From Betaproteobacteria bacterium (GTDB lineage: Bacteria; Pseudomonadota; Gammaproteobacteria; Burkholderiales; CAIKXV01): 64,000 nucleotides of DNA. The translations under genes were made by a program, and so were the position numbers. Under the pieces are notes generated by a model. The model had not been told where the DNA came from and ran no database searches. It saw nothing but the letters and a program-made list of their open reading frames with translations. The DNA is taken from positions 62,001 through 126,000 of the forward strand of contig CANGYF010000012.1 of the NCBI GenBank assembly GCA_947458265.1, read 5' to 3'. Shown in pieces: positions 28,965-37,635 of the stretch. How positions within the stretch are numbered: the stretch's first letter is position 1; each line of letters starts with the position of its first letter.

Positions 28965-29669
28965 ATGATGGACACGAAATCTCTCGTTGCAGCAGTTTCC
29001 GCAGCCGCGCTCGGCCTGGCTGCATCGGCAGCCAGCGCCGGGGTGGTCGTCTCCATCGGCGGCACGGCGCTCGCGGGCCAGGGCCAGACCTCGGCATTCA
29101 ACGGCCAGGCCGGTTACACCACGTTCGACTTCAACAGCGTCGCGCTGGAAAGCCTGCAGGCCCCGTACAGCGGCAACGGTCGCGTCGTGGTCAACAGCCT
29201 GGGCGGCCAGTATGCGACGCCGCAGACCGGCGCCAACCCGAACACCAGCCGCTACCTGGCGGTGCCGAAGCAGACCTCGGGCACGATGGCGGTGACCGTG
29301 ATTGCACCGACACTGTCGAACTACTTCGGCCTGTGGTGGGGTTCGGTAGACAACTACAACAGCATCGCCTTCTTCAACGGCAGCACGCAGGTCGCGAGCT
29401 ACACCGGTGGGACGCTGCTCGCCTTCCCGGATCCGGACCTCACGCCCGGCGCGCAGAGCCAGGCGGCCTACTTCAACTTCACGTTCAACGGCGGCGATGC
29501 GTTCGATCGCGTCGTGCTGACCTCGACCCAGTTCGCACTGGAGTCCGACAACCATGTGTTCGGCACCAGCGTGGTACCGGTGCCGGGCGCCGCAGCACTC
29601 ATGATGTCGGGCATCCTGGCCATGCTGTTCGCCGTACGGCGGCAGCGCAAGAACCTGCAGGTCGCCTGA
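28965..29669 (+). CDS. PEP-CTERM sorting domain protein (VPxPG variant)
   Basis: A 234-residue exported protein. It has a signal peptide with cleavage near ASA-GVVV (residue 25), a beta-rich body with YFGLWWGSVDNYNSIAFFNG, and a C-terminal tripartite tail: VVPVPGAAALMM, a hydrophobic helix to LFAVR, and RRQRKN. This is the VPxPG/VPLPAA variant of the PEP-CTERM signal recognised by exosortase, usually tied to exopolysaccharide or biofilm matrix. No exosortase gene is in the window. GGGA is six bases before the first of two adjacent ATGs. The body fits no enzyme family I know. Confidence 0.82.
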   Translation: MMDTKSLVAAVSAAALGLAASAASAGVVVSIGGTALAGQGQTSAFNGQAGYTTFDFNSVALESLQAPYSGNGRVVVNSLGGQYATPQTGANPNTSRYLAVPKQTSGTMAVTVIAPTLSNYFGLWWGSVDNYNSIAFFNGSTQVASYTGGTLLAFPDPDLTPGAQSQAAYFNFTFNGGDAFDRVVLTSTQFALESDNHVFGTSVVPVPGAAALMMSGILAMLFAVRRQRKNLQVA

Positions 29670-29671
29670 GA

Positions 29672-29720
29672 GCGACCCCGGCGGCGCGGCCCTCTCCGGG
29701 GGGTCCGGGGTCGCGCCGCC
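29672..29720. terminator. Alternative hairpins between convergent PEP-CTERM and Bug genes
   Basis: GCGACCCCGG (29672-29681) pairs with CCGGGGTCGC (29705-29714), or GGCGGCGCG (29680-29688) pairs with CGCGCCGCC (29712-29720). The two stems share bases and exclude each other. The site begins three bases after a stop codon in a convergent gap, so bidirectional termination is plausible; no T-run is present. Confidence 0.45.
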
Positions 29721-29785
29721 GTACTGCAGGCGGAAGTACCGTCACCTCGTTGCCGCCGTGCACGGACCGGCTGGCGGATCGAGGG

Positions 29786-30817
29786 TCAGTCGGGACGGAT
29801 TCCGCGCTCGCGGATCAACCGGCCCAGGCGGTCTGCATCCGACTTCATCAAGGCGGCGAACTCGGCGACGGTACCTCCAAGCGGATCGGCGCCGATGCCG
29901 ACGATCTGCTGGCGCACTTCCGGTTGCTTGAGGATGCCGTTGATCTCGCGGTTCAGGCGCTCGACGATCGGCCCCGGGGTCCCGCGCGGGGAGAGGAACC
30001 CGAACCAGATGGTCGCCTCGAACCCGGGCAGGCCGGCCTCGGAGACGGTCGGCAGGTCGGGCAGCACGTCGGAGCGCTTGAGGCTGGTGATCGCCAGCGC
30101 ACGCACCCGGCCGGCCTTCATCTGCGGGATGCCCACCAGCAGGTTCGGGAAGGTCATCGGGATCTCGTTGCCCAGCACCGCGGCGAGCGCCGGGCCGATG
30201 CCCTTGAACACGATGGCGGTCATGTCGACCTTGCCCATCTGCGCCATCAGTTCGCCGGCCAGGTGCGGCGGGCTGCCGACGCCGGACGTGCCGTAGTTCA
30301 TCTTGCCCGGGTTGGCGCGGGTCCAGGCCAGCAGTTCCTGGATGTTGTTCACCGGCAACGACGGATGCACGACGACGATGAACGGCGAGCTGGCCGCGAG
30401 CGCTACGGGTGCGAAGTCACGCAATGGATCGAACGAGAGCTTCGGATACAGCGCGGACATGGCTACGTGCGAGTTGTTCACGACGATCATCGTGTAGCCG
30501 TCCGGGGCGGCACGGGCCGCGATCTCGGTGCCGACGACGCCACCGGCACCCGGCCGGTTGTCGACCACCACCGACTGGCCCAGCCGCTCCTGCAGCCGCG
30601 ATCCGACCATGCGCGCGATCGCGTCGTTGCCGCCGCCCGGTGCCAGCGGCACCAGGATGCGGATCGGCTTCACCGGGAAGTCCCCCGCCTGCGCGAACGC
30701 GGCCGATGGTGCAACGATCGTGCACAACGCACACAATGCGGCGCGCAGCGGCGCTTTCGAGAATGCGCCAACACCCGCCTGCCGTACCGGTTTCCCTGCC
30801 CTGGTCTTGCGTGTCAC
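29786..30817 (-). CDS. Bug-family (TctC-like) tripartite tricarboxylate receptor
   Basis: A 343-residue periplasmic receptor. GTG at 30817 is chosen because GGAGGAG lies five bases upstream; it gives a signal peptide of about 42 residues ending AAFAQAG. Blocks are FPVKPIRILVPLAPGGGND, DNRPGAGGVVG, APDGYTMI, SFDPLRDFAPVAL and VPLPVNN-like VHPSLPVNNIQELL. It is divergent from an alpha/beta hydrolase gene 100 bases away and convergent with the PEP-CTERM gene. The ligand is unknown and no transporter membrane genes are present. Confidence 0.93.
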   Translation of the reverse strand: MTRKTRAGKPVRQAGVGAFSKAPLRAALCALCTIVAPSAAFAQAGDFPVKPIRILVPLAPGGGNDAIARMVGSRLQERLGQSVVVDNRPGAGGVVGTEIAARAAPDGYTMIVVNNSHVAMSALYPKLSFDPLRDFAPVALAASSPFIVVVHPSLPVNNIQELLAWTRANPGKMNYGTSGVGSPPHLAGELMAQMGKVDMTAIVFKGIGPALAAVLGNEIPMTFPNLLVGIPQMKAGRVRALAITSLKRSDVLPDLPTVSEAGLPGFEATIWFGFLSPRGTPGPIVERLNREINGILKQPEVRQQIVGIGADPLGGTVAEFAALMKSDADRLGRLIRERGIRPD

Positions 30818-30917
30818 TGGATCTCCTCCTTCGTTGGCCGCGCTTCCACTTCGGGTGCCGGTGCCCTCGATCTGTACCGGACGCCTCGGGGAGCGTCTTC
30901 CTGCGGAGTATATGTGC

Positions 30918-31769
30918 ATGAGAACGGAACTGATCACCCTGCCCACCGACACCACGCCGATCGATGGCGCTTTCTATCTGCCGGATGACAGGCCCCCGGT
31001 CGGCAGCGTGCTGCTGTTCCACGGCAACCGGATGAGCTTCCTCTGGGGCGCGCCACGCTTCCTGCCGCCGGTGCTGACCCGGCTCGGCTACGCCTGTCTG
31101 GCGTTCAACCGTCGCGGCCATGACATCATGAGCATCCGCGATTCACGCCAGGCCGAGGGCGCGGCCTGGCAGATGACGCACGAGGCGATCGAAGACAACC
31201 GGATCGCAGCGTGCTGGCTGGGCGAGCAGGGGCTGCCCGACCCGGTGGTGATCGGCCACAGCAATGGCGGCATGCTGGCGGTTCGCCATGTCGCCGACCA
31301 TCCGCGCACGCCCGGGCTGGTGCTGCTGTCGGCCCAGTGCGGCGGCACGGCGATGGTGCGCCACGCGGCGACTGCCGGCGCGCTCGACGGCCTCGACCTC
31401 GACACGGTGGCCGCGACCGCCCGCCGGATGGTCGCCGAAGGCCGCGGACGCGAACTGATGCACCTTCCCGGCTGGTGGTACGTATCGAGCGCCGAGAGCT
31501 TTCTCGACCGGATGGAAGCACTGCCCGACACGCTGGGCCTCGCACCGCAGGTGCACTGCCCGAGCCTCTACCTGCGCGGCGACAGCGAACCGCCAGAGCT
31601 GTACCCGGCGGAGGCCTTCGCCCGGCTGTCCGCCGGGCCGTGCACGGTCTCGATCGTGGACCGCTGCGACCATTTCTACCGGGGCCGGGAGGCGGAGGTC
31701 GCGAGCCGGGTCGCCGGCTGGTTCGAGCAGACATTTGCCGCAGCGCGACAGGAAACCCGCAACTCCTGA
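30918..31769 (+). CDS. Alpha/beta hydrolase
   Basis: A 283-residue cytosolic alpha/beta hydrolase of the serine-hydrolase type. The nucleophile Ser115 is in VIGHSNGGM; FNRRGHD precedes it, LRGDSEPPELYP offers the acid, and VDRCDHFYRGRE the His. VLLFHGNRMSFLWGAPRFLPPVL forms the oxyanion region. ATG 30918 has GGAG at nine bases; in-frame ATG 30912 is only three bases from it and less likely. The substrate cannot be assigned. The next gene, aceE, is on the same strand after 216 bases. Confidence 0.82.
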   Translation: MRTELITLPTDTTPIDGAFYLPDDRPPVGSVLLFHGNRMSFLWGAPRFLPPVLTRLGYACLAFNRRGHDIMSIRDSRQAEGAAWQMTHEAIEDNRIAACWLGEQGLPDPVVIGHSNGGMLAVRHVADHPRTPGLVLLSAQCGGTAMVRHAATAGALDGLDLDTVAATARRMVAEGRGRELMHLPGWWYVSSAESFLDRMEALPDTLGLAPQVHCPSLYLRGDSEPPELYPAEAFARLSAGPCTVSIVDRCDHFYRGREAEVASRVAGWFEQTFAAARQETRNS

Positions 31770-31866
31770 GGCAACTGGCCATGGCGCGATGCAGCAAGTT
31801 TCCACCCGTCACGAGATCGTTTCCCGTAGGGTCCAAGGACGCTCCGGAACGTGAAATAGCGCGCGC

Positions 31867-31889
31867 TATACTCGCCGCGATCACGTGAT
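31867..31889 (+). promoter_or_regulatory. Putative -10 element and palindrome upstream of aceE
   Basis: TATACT (31867-31872, five of six -10 bases) lacks a good -35 at 17 bases (CCGGAA). Eight bases later comes the perfect 10-bp palindrome ATCACGTGAT (31880-31889), which would overlap the transcription start. It could be a repressor site for the pyruvate dehydrogenase genes. It does not match the enterobacterial PdhR box. Confidence 0.35.
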
Positions 31890-31985
31890 TCGTCCGCCGA
31901 TCGCAGCAGTGCCACGCAAGCCACGAGCGCGCGTCGGCATTGTCCTGCCGGACGACCGTTCAACTTCTACCCAAGGTCACCCCCC

Positions 31986-34673
31986 ATGGATTCGACGGAC
32001 ATGCACGCTGGCGCAACACCCGACCACGATCCCGCCGAGACGCAGGAGTGGATCGATGCGCTCAAGGGCGTGCTCGAGAACGAAGGACCGGAACGCGCGC
32101 ACTTCCTGCTCGAGAAGCTGGTCGATGTCGCGCGGCGCAGCGGCGGCTACCTGCCGTTCAGCGCACAGACGGCCTACCTGAACAGCATCCCGCCTCACAT
32201 GGAGGCGAAGTCGCCGGGCAACCATGAGCTCGAGCACCGCATCCGGTCGATCATCCGCTGGAACGCGATGGCGATGGTGATCCGCGCGAACAAGCATTCG
32301 TCGGAACTCGGCGGCCATATCGCCAGCTTCGCGTCGGCTGCCACGCTGTACGACGTCGGCTTCAACCACTTCTTCCACGCGCCGTCCGAGAACCACGGCG
32401 GCGACCTGGTGTTCTTCCAGGGCCACTCGTCGCCGGGCGTGTATGCCCGCGCATTCCTCGAAGGGCGCATCACGCAGGAACAGCTCGACAACTTCAGGCG
32501 CGAGGTCGACGGCAAGGGCGTGTCGTCCTATCCGCATCCCTGGCTGATGCCCGATTTCTGGCAGTTCCCGACCGTGTCGATGGGCCTGGGCCCGCTGCAG
32601 GCGATCTACCAGGCGCGCTTCATGAAGTACCTGCACGATCGCGGCATCGTCGACACCTCCAAGCGGAAGGTCTTCGCCTACATGGGCGACGGCGAGATGG
32701 ACGAGCCGGAATCGCTCGGCGCGATCTCGCTCGCCGCACGCGAGCGCCTCGACAACCTCGTGTTCGTGATCAACTGCAACCTGCAGCGGCTCGATGGCCC
32801 GGTGCGCGGCAACGGCAAGATCATCCAGGAACTCGAGGCCGATTTCCGCGGCACCGGCTGGAACGTGATCAAGGTGATCTGGGGTTCCTACTGGGACCCG
32901 CTGCTGGCGAAGGACAAGTCCGGCCTGCTGCTCAAGCGCATGGAGGAATGCGTCGACGGCGAGTACCAGACCTTCAAGTCGAAGGACGGCGCCTACGTGC
33001 GCGAGCACTTCTTCGGCAAGTACCCCGAGCTGCGCGAGATGGTATCGACGATGTCCGACGAGGACATCTGGCGCCTGAACCGCGGCGGCCACGACCCGCA
33101 CAAGATGTATGCAGCCTACAAGGCGGCCACCGAGCACAAGGGCCAGCCGACGGTGATCCTCGCCAAGACCATCAAGGGCTATGGCATGGGCGAGTCCGGC
33201 GAAGGCCAGAACATCACCCACCAGCAGAAGAAGATGGGCACGGTGTCGATCCGCGCCTTCCGCGACCGCTTCGGCATCCCGATCCCGGACGACCAGCTCG
33301 ACGAGGTGCCGCTGTACAAGCCGGCCGAGGACAGCGCGGAGATGAAGTACCTGCGCGAACGCATCGCCGCGATGGGTGGCTCGGTGCCGCAGCGCCGGCG
33401 CGAGGCAGCGCCGCTCGAGGTACCGCCGCTGTCGGCCTTCGAGTCGGTGCTCAAGTCGACCGAAGACCGCGAGATCTCCACCACGATGGCGTTCGTGCGC
33501 ATCCTGGGCACGCTGGTGCGCGACAAGGCGATCGGCAAGCTGATCGTGCCGATCGTGCCCGACGAGTCGCGCACCTTCGGCATGGAAGGCATGTTCCGGC
33601 AGCTGGGCATCTACTCGTCGGTCGGGCAGCTGTACAAGCCCGAGGATGCCGACCTGCTGATGTTCTACAAGGAAGACAAGAAGGGCCAGATCCTCCAGGA
33701 AGGCATCAACGAGGCAGGGGCCATGTCCTCGTGGGTCGCCGCGGCCACCGCCTACAGCGTGCACGGGGTCACGATGATCCCGTTCTTCATCTTCTACTCG
33801 ATGTTCGGCTTCCAGCGCGTGGGCGACCTATGCTGGCTCGCGGGCGACTCGCGCGCGCGCGGCTTCCTGCTGGGCGGCACCGCCGGCCGCACCACGCTCA
33901 ACGGCGAGGGTCTGCAGCACGAGGACGGGCACAGCCACCTGATGGCGGCGACCATCCCCAACTGCATCACCTACGACCCCACCTTCGCCTACGAGCTCGC
34001 GGTGATCATCCAGGACGGCCTGCGCCGGATGTATGCCGACGGCGAGGACATCTACTACTACATCACCGTGATGAACGAGAACTACGCCCATCCGGCGATG
34101 CCGGCGGGTGCGGAGGCGGACATCCTGAAGGGGATGTACCTGCTCCGCGAAGCCGCCACCACGAAGAAGGACAAGGCACCGAAGGTGCAACTGCTCGGCA
34201 GCGGCACCATCCTGCGCGAGGTGATCGCAGCAGCCGAACTGCTCGAGCAGGATTTCGGCGTGAAGGCCGACATCTGGAGCGCGACCAGCTTCAACGAACT
34301 GCGCCGTGACGGCATCGACGTCGAGCGGTGGAACATGCTGCACCCGACGGAAGCACCGCGCGAGTCCCACGTACAGAAGTGCCTGAAGGACCGCAGCGGT
34401 CCGGTGATCGCGGCGACCGACTACATGCGCAACTTCGCCGACCAGATCCGGCCGTATGTGCGCGGCCGCTACGTGGTGCTGGGCACCGACGGCTTCGGGC
34501 GCTCCGACACCCGCAAGAACCTCCGCCGCTTCTTCGAGGTCGACCGCCACTATGTCGCGGTGGCTGCGCTCAAGGCGCTGGCCGACGAAGGTACGATCAC
34601 GATCGAGAAGGTGGCGGAGGCGATCGACCGCTACGGGATCGATGCCGACAAACCGAATCCGACGACGGTGTAG
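31986..34673 (+). CDS. aceE: Pyruvate dehydrogenase E1 component, homodimeric type
   Basis: An 895-residue thiamine-diphosphate enzyme that decarboxylates pyruvate and passes the acetyl group to lipoyl-E2. The ThDP/Mg motif runs from GDGEMDE (234-240) to NCN (263-265); HASFASAATLYDVGFNHFF-like GGHIASFASAATLYDVGFNHFF, HSSPGVYARAFLEGR and EGLQHEDGHSH are typical. Length is normal for the single-chain proteobacterial E1. AAGG lies upstream of the ATG. It is followed after four bases by the E2 gene; no lpd (E3) gene follows, so E3 is encoded elsewhere. Confidence 0.97.
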   Translation: MDSTDMHAGATPDHDPAETQEWIDALKGVLENEGPERAHFLLEKLVDVARRSGGYLPFSAQTAYLNSIPPHMEAKSPGNHELEHRIRSIIRWNAMAMVIRANKHSSELGGHIASFASAATLYDVGFNHFFHAPSENHGGDLVFFQGHSSPGVYARAFLEGRITQEQLDNFRREVDGKGVSSYPHPWLMPDFWQFPTVSMGLGPLQAIYQARFMKYLHDRGIVDTSKRKVFAYMGDGEMDEPESLGAISLAARERLDNLVFVINCNLQRLDGPVRGNGKIIQELEADFRGTGWNVIKVIWGSYWDPLLAKDKSGLLLKRMEECVDGEYQTFKSKDGAYVREHFFGKYPELREMVSTMSDEDIWRLNRGGHDPHKMYAAYKAATEHKGQPTVILAKTIKGYGMGESGEGQNITHQQKKMGTVSIRAFRDRFGIPIPDDQLDEVPLYKPAEDSAEMKYLRERIAAMGGSVPQRRREAAPLEVPPLSAFESVLKSTEDREISTTMAFVRILGTLVRDKAIGKLIVPIVPDESRTFGMEGMFRQLGIYSSVGQLYKPEDADLLMFYKEDKKGQILQEGINEAGAMSSWVAAATAYSVHGVTMIPFFIFYSMFGFQRVGDLCWLAGDSRARGFLLGGTAGRTTLNGEGLQHEDGHSHLMAATIPNCITYDPTFAYELAVIIQDGLRRMYADGEDIYYYITVMNENYAHPAMPAGAEADILKGMYLLREAATTKKDKAPKVQLLGSGTILREVIAAAELLEQDFGVKADIWSATSFNELRRDGIDVERWNMLHPTEAPRESHVQKCLKDRSGPVIAATDYMRNFADQIRPYVRGRYVVLGTDGFGRSDTRKNLRRFFEVDRHYVAVAALKALADEGTITIEKVAEAIDRYGIDADKPNPTTV

Positions 34674-34677
34674 GCGC

Positions 34678-35997
34678 ATGGCAAACACGATGGAAGTGAA
34701 GGTCCCCGACATCGGCGACTTCAAGGACGTGCCGGTGGTCGAGATCATGGTCTCGGTCGGGGCGCGCATCGAGAAGGAAGACCCGCTGGTCTCGCTGGAA
34801 TCCGACAAGGCGACGATCGAGGTACCGGCCCCGGCGGCCGGCACCGTACGGTCGATCGAGCTCAAGGTGGGCGACAAGGTGTCACAGGGCACGCTGGTAC
34901 TGGTGCTCGAGGCGGACGACACGGCAGGCGCGCCAGCCGTGGCCGCGGCCGTACCTGCACCCGCGCCTGCACCGGCTGCGCCGCCCCCTGCGCCCGCAGC
35001 ACCGGCACCGGCTGCAGTCGCGCCAGCCCCGCCGCCGGCCGCGGTCGACGCCTCAGGCGGCGACGAGCCCGCTGCCTCCGGAGGCCTGCATGCGTCGCCG
35101 TCGATCCGCCGCTTCGCACGCGAACTCGGCGTGAACCTGTCGCGGGTGTCTGCAAGCGGCCCGAAGGGCCGCATCCTCCTGGAGGACGTGCAGTCGTTCG
35201 TCAAGCAGGCACTGTCAGCTCCGGCCCCGGCTGCCGCTGCCGCAGGTGGGAACCTGCCGTTCAACCTGCCGCCGATGCCCCAGGTCGACTTCGCGAAGTT
35301 CGGCCCGGTCGAGTCGCTGCCGCTGAGCCGCATCCAGAAGCTGTCAGGCCCGAACCTGCACCGCAACTGGGTGAGCATCCCGCATGTCACCCAGTTCGAC
35401 GAGGTCGACATCACCGAGCTGGAAGCGTTCCGCAAGGCCCAGGTCGAGGCGCTCAGGAAGCAGGGCGTGCGCCTGACCGTGCTGGCCTTCCTGGTCAAGG
35501 CAGTGGCCGGCGCGCTGCGCGAATTCCCCACCTTCAATGCTTCGCTCGCGCCCGGCGGCGATGCGCTGGTGCTGAAGAAGTATTTCCATGTCGGCGTGGC
35601 AGTGGACACACCGGACGGGCTGGTGGTGCCGGTGATCCGCGACTGCGATCGCAAGAGCGTGTCCGACATCGCCCGCGAACTGGCCTCGCTGTCCGAGGCC
35701 GCACGCGAGCGCAAGCTCAAGCCGGCCGACATGCAGGGCGGCTGTTTCTCGATCTCCAGCCTCGGCGGCATCGGTGGCACCGCCTTCACGCCGATCATCA
35801 ATGCGCCGGAGGTGGCGATCCTCGGCGTGTCGAAGTCGACGATGCGGCCGGTGTTCGTCGACGGCACCTTCGTGCCGCGGCTGATGCTGCCACTTTCGCT
35901 GTCCTACGATCACCGGGTCATCGACGGCGCCACGGGGGCACGCTTCATCACGCACCTGAACGGGCTGCTGGCCGACGTGCGCAGGCTGCTTCTCTGA
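34678..35997 (+). CDS. aceF: Dihydrolipoyllysine-residue acetyltransferase (pyruvate dehydrogenase E2)
   Basis: A 439-residue E2 core. It has one lipoyl domain (residues 5-80, lipoyl Lys44 in ESDKATIEVP), an Ala/Pro-rich linker (85-135), the E1/E3-binding domain (138-175, HASPSIRRFARELGVNLSRV) and the acetyltransferase domain ending SYDHRVIDGA with catalytic His412 and Asp416. Many beta- and gammaproteobacterial AceF proteins carry two or three lipoyl domains, so one is on the low side. It starts four bases after the aceE stop. Confidence 0.97.
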   Translation: MANTMEVKVPDIGDFKDVPVVEIMVSVGARIEKEDPLVSLESDKATIEVPAPAAGTVRSIELKVGDKVSQGTLVLVLEADDTAGAPAVAAAVPAPAPAPAAPPPAPAAPAPAAVAPAPPPAAVDASGGDEPAASGGLHASPSIRRFARELGVNLSRVSASGPKGRILLEDVQSFVKQALSAPAPAAAAAGGNLPFNLPPMPQVDFAKFGPVESLPLSRIQKLSGPNLHRNWVSIPHVTQFDEVDITELEAFRKAQVEALRKQGVRLTVLAFLVKAVAGALREFPTFNASLAPGGDALVLKKYFHVGVAVDTPDGLVVPVIRDCDRKSVSDIARELASLSEAARERKLKPADMQGGCFSISSLGGIGGTAFTPIINAPEVAILGVSKSTMRPVFVDGTFVPRLMLPLSLSYDHRVIDGATGARFITHLNGLLADVRRLLL

Positions 35998-36031
35998 TGG
36001 CGGGCGAAGCCGCCGCCGGGCGGCACAACCT

Positions 36032-36694
36032 TTGAAGCCGATCGGTATCCTCGGGGGCACCTTCAACCCGGTCCACTTCGGGCACCTGCGCATTGCCGAG
36101 GAACTCGGCGATGCACTCGACCTGGACGAAGTGCGGCTGATGCCAGCCAACATGCCGCCCCTGCGCACCGTCCCGGTGGTATCGGGCGCGGAACGGCTGC
36201 ACATGGTTCGGTTGGCGATCGCCGGCAACCGCCGGCTGGTGGCCGACGAGCGCGAGGTGGCCAAGACCTCGCTCTGCTACACGGTGGACACCCTCGCGGA
36301 ACTGCGCGCCGAGTTCGGCCCGGAGCGGCCGATCTGCCTGATGGTCGGCGCCGATGCCTTCGCCCGGCTGCACCGCTGGCACCGCTGGCGCGACCTGTTC
36401 CAGCTGGCGCATTTCGCGGTCGCCGAGCGCGGCGGGCATGCCTCGATCGCCACCGCTCCGCTCGACCATGAACTGGCTGCCGAACTGCGCGCCCGTCGCG
36501 TATCCGAGGTGGGCCTGCTCGCCGAGCAGCCAGCCGGCGCGATCTACCTGGCCCCGACCAGCGTGCTTCAGATCTCGGCCACGCGGATCCGGGGTCTGAT
36601 CGCGCGCGGAGCGAGCGCGCGATACTTGCTGCCGCAGCCCGTGCTCGACTACATTCATGAACGTGGCATCTACCAGCAGGCTGAAGATCAATGA
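36032..36694 (+). CDS. nadD: Nicotinate-nucleotide adenylyltransferase
   Basis: A 220-residue enzyme that adenylylates nicotinate mononucleotide to deamido-NAD. GGTFNPVHFGHL (residues 8-19) holds the nucleotidyltransferase HxGH-type site, GADAFARLHRWHRW the substrate loop, and ISATRIR the second ATP motif. The start is TTG at 36032: no in-frame ATG or GTG exists between the aceF stop and the conserved N-terminus, so a weak start is forced. It begins 34 bases after aceF and leads into rsfS, the usual nadD-rsfS-rlmH order. Confidence 0.95.
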   Translation: MKPIGILGGTFNPVHFGHLRIAEELGDALDLDEVRLMPANMPPLRTVPVVSGAERLHMVRLAIAGNRRLVADEREVAKTSLCYTVDTLAELRAEFGPERPICLMVGADAFARLHRWHRWRDLFQLAHFAVAERGGHASIATAPLDHELAAELRARRVSEVGLLAEQPAGAIYLAPTSVLQISATRIRGLIARGASARYLLPQPVLDYIHERGIYQQAEDQ

Positions 36695-36704
36695 TCGAGT
36701 GCGC

Positions 36705-37079
36705 ATGAGAATAGACGCGATGAAGCGCGCGGTGATCGACGCGCTGGAGGACGTGAAGGCCAAGGACATCGTCGCCTTCAACGTGACGAAGATGACGACG
36801 CTGTGCGACTGGGTGGTGATCGCTTCTGGCGACTCGAACCGCCAGACGAAGGCGCTGGCCGTGAACGTGCGCAACAAGCTGAAGGAGGCCGGTGCCGAGG
36901 TGATCGGCATCGAGGGCGAGGCCGTGGGCGAGTGGATCCTCGTCGACCTGGGCAAGGTGATCGTGCACATCATGCAGCCGACCATCCGCGCGCACTACAA
37001 CCTCGAGGAACTGTGGGCGCCCCCGCCGCGTACCCGCCGCCGCGCGAGCGGCGCCGCCACGGCAGAACCGACGGCCTGA
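36705..37079 (+). CDS. rsfS: Ribosomal silencing factor RsfS
   Basis: A 124-residue Iojap-family protein that binds ribosomal protein uL14 and blocks subunit joining in starvation. VIDALEDVKAKDIVAFNV, TLCDWVVIASGDSNRQTKALA and EGEAVGEWILVDLGKVIVHIM are the family core, ending HYNLEELW. A basic, Ala-rich tail of about 20 residues follows. ATG 36705 with GAG at six bases is preferred; ATG 36720 is possible, and an upstream GTG-type frame overlaps nadD. Confidence 0.94.
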   Translation: MRIDAMKRAVIDALEDVKAKDIVAFNVTKMTTLCDWVVIASGDSNRQTKALAVNVRNKLKEAGAEVIGIEGEAVGEWILVDLGKVIVHIMQPTIRAHYNLEELWAPPPRTRRRASGAATAEPTA

Positions 37080-37097
37080 CCAGGCCAAGCCGCGGCG

Positions 37098-37568
37098 ATG
37101 CGCTTCCGGGTGATTGCCGTCGGCGAGCGCGTCCCGGCCTGGATCGACGCCGGCATCGCCGACTACCTCGGGCGCCTGCCGCGGCAGTACCGGCTGGAAG
37201 TGGCGACGGTGAAGGCCAGCCCGCGCACGCAGGGCAAGCCGGTGGCCGCGATGATGGAGGCAGAGGCAGCACGTCTGGAGGCCGCGACGCCCGACGGGTT
37301 CGTGCGAGTGGCGCTCGACGAGCACGGGCGCTCGCTCGACACCCGTGCCTTCGCGGCCGCGATCGAGCGCTGGCGCACCCACGCACCCGGCATCGCCTTC
37401 TGGATCGGCGGCCCGGACGGCCTCGAACCGGCGCTCGCCGCCCGGGCCTCGATGACCCTGGCGCTGTCGGCCCTGACACTGCCGCATGCGCTGGCACGAC
37501 TGGTGCTGGTAGAGCAGATCTATCGCTGCGTATCGCTTCTCGAGCATCATCCGTACCATCGCGAGTGA
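37098..37568 (+). CDS. rlmH: 23S rRNA (pseudouridine1915-N3)-methyltransferase
   Basis: A 156-residue SPOUT methyltransferase that modifies the tip of helix 69. The knot region FWIGGPDGLEPAL carries the SAM-binding Gly-rich loop, and LPHALARLVLVEQIYRCVSLLEHHPYHRE is the hallmark C-terminus. It lies 18 bases after rsfS, in the conserved nadD-rsfS-rlmH-maf-rng order. GHPYHR is usual; here the first residue is His. Confidence 0.96.
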   Translation: MRFRVIAVGERVPAWIDAGIADYLGRLPRQYRLEVATVKASPRTQGKPVAAMMEAEAARLEAATPDGFVRVALDEHGRSLDTRAFAAAIERWRTHAPGIAFWIGGPDGLEPALAARASMTLALSALTLPHALARLVLVEQIYRCVSLLEHHPYHRE

Positions 37569-37586
37569 AAACCGCTCCCCCTGAGG

Positions 37587-37619
37587 CCGTTCGGTCGCGG
37601 CCGAACGGTCGAACGACCG
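37587..37619. repeat. Overlapping hairpins between rlmH and maf
   Basis: CCGTTCGG (37587-37594) pairs with CCGAACGG (37601-37608) around TCGCGG. CGGTCG (37606-37611) pairs with CGACCG (37614-37619) around AA. The second stem uses the last bases of the first, so only one can form. The structure lies in the 5' leader of maf, 17 bases before its ATG, with no T-run; it could be an attenuator, RNA-processing site or internal terminator. Confidence 0.5.
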
Positions 37620-37635
37620 CCCGAGTGAACGTCCC

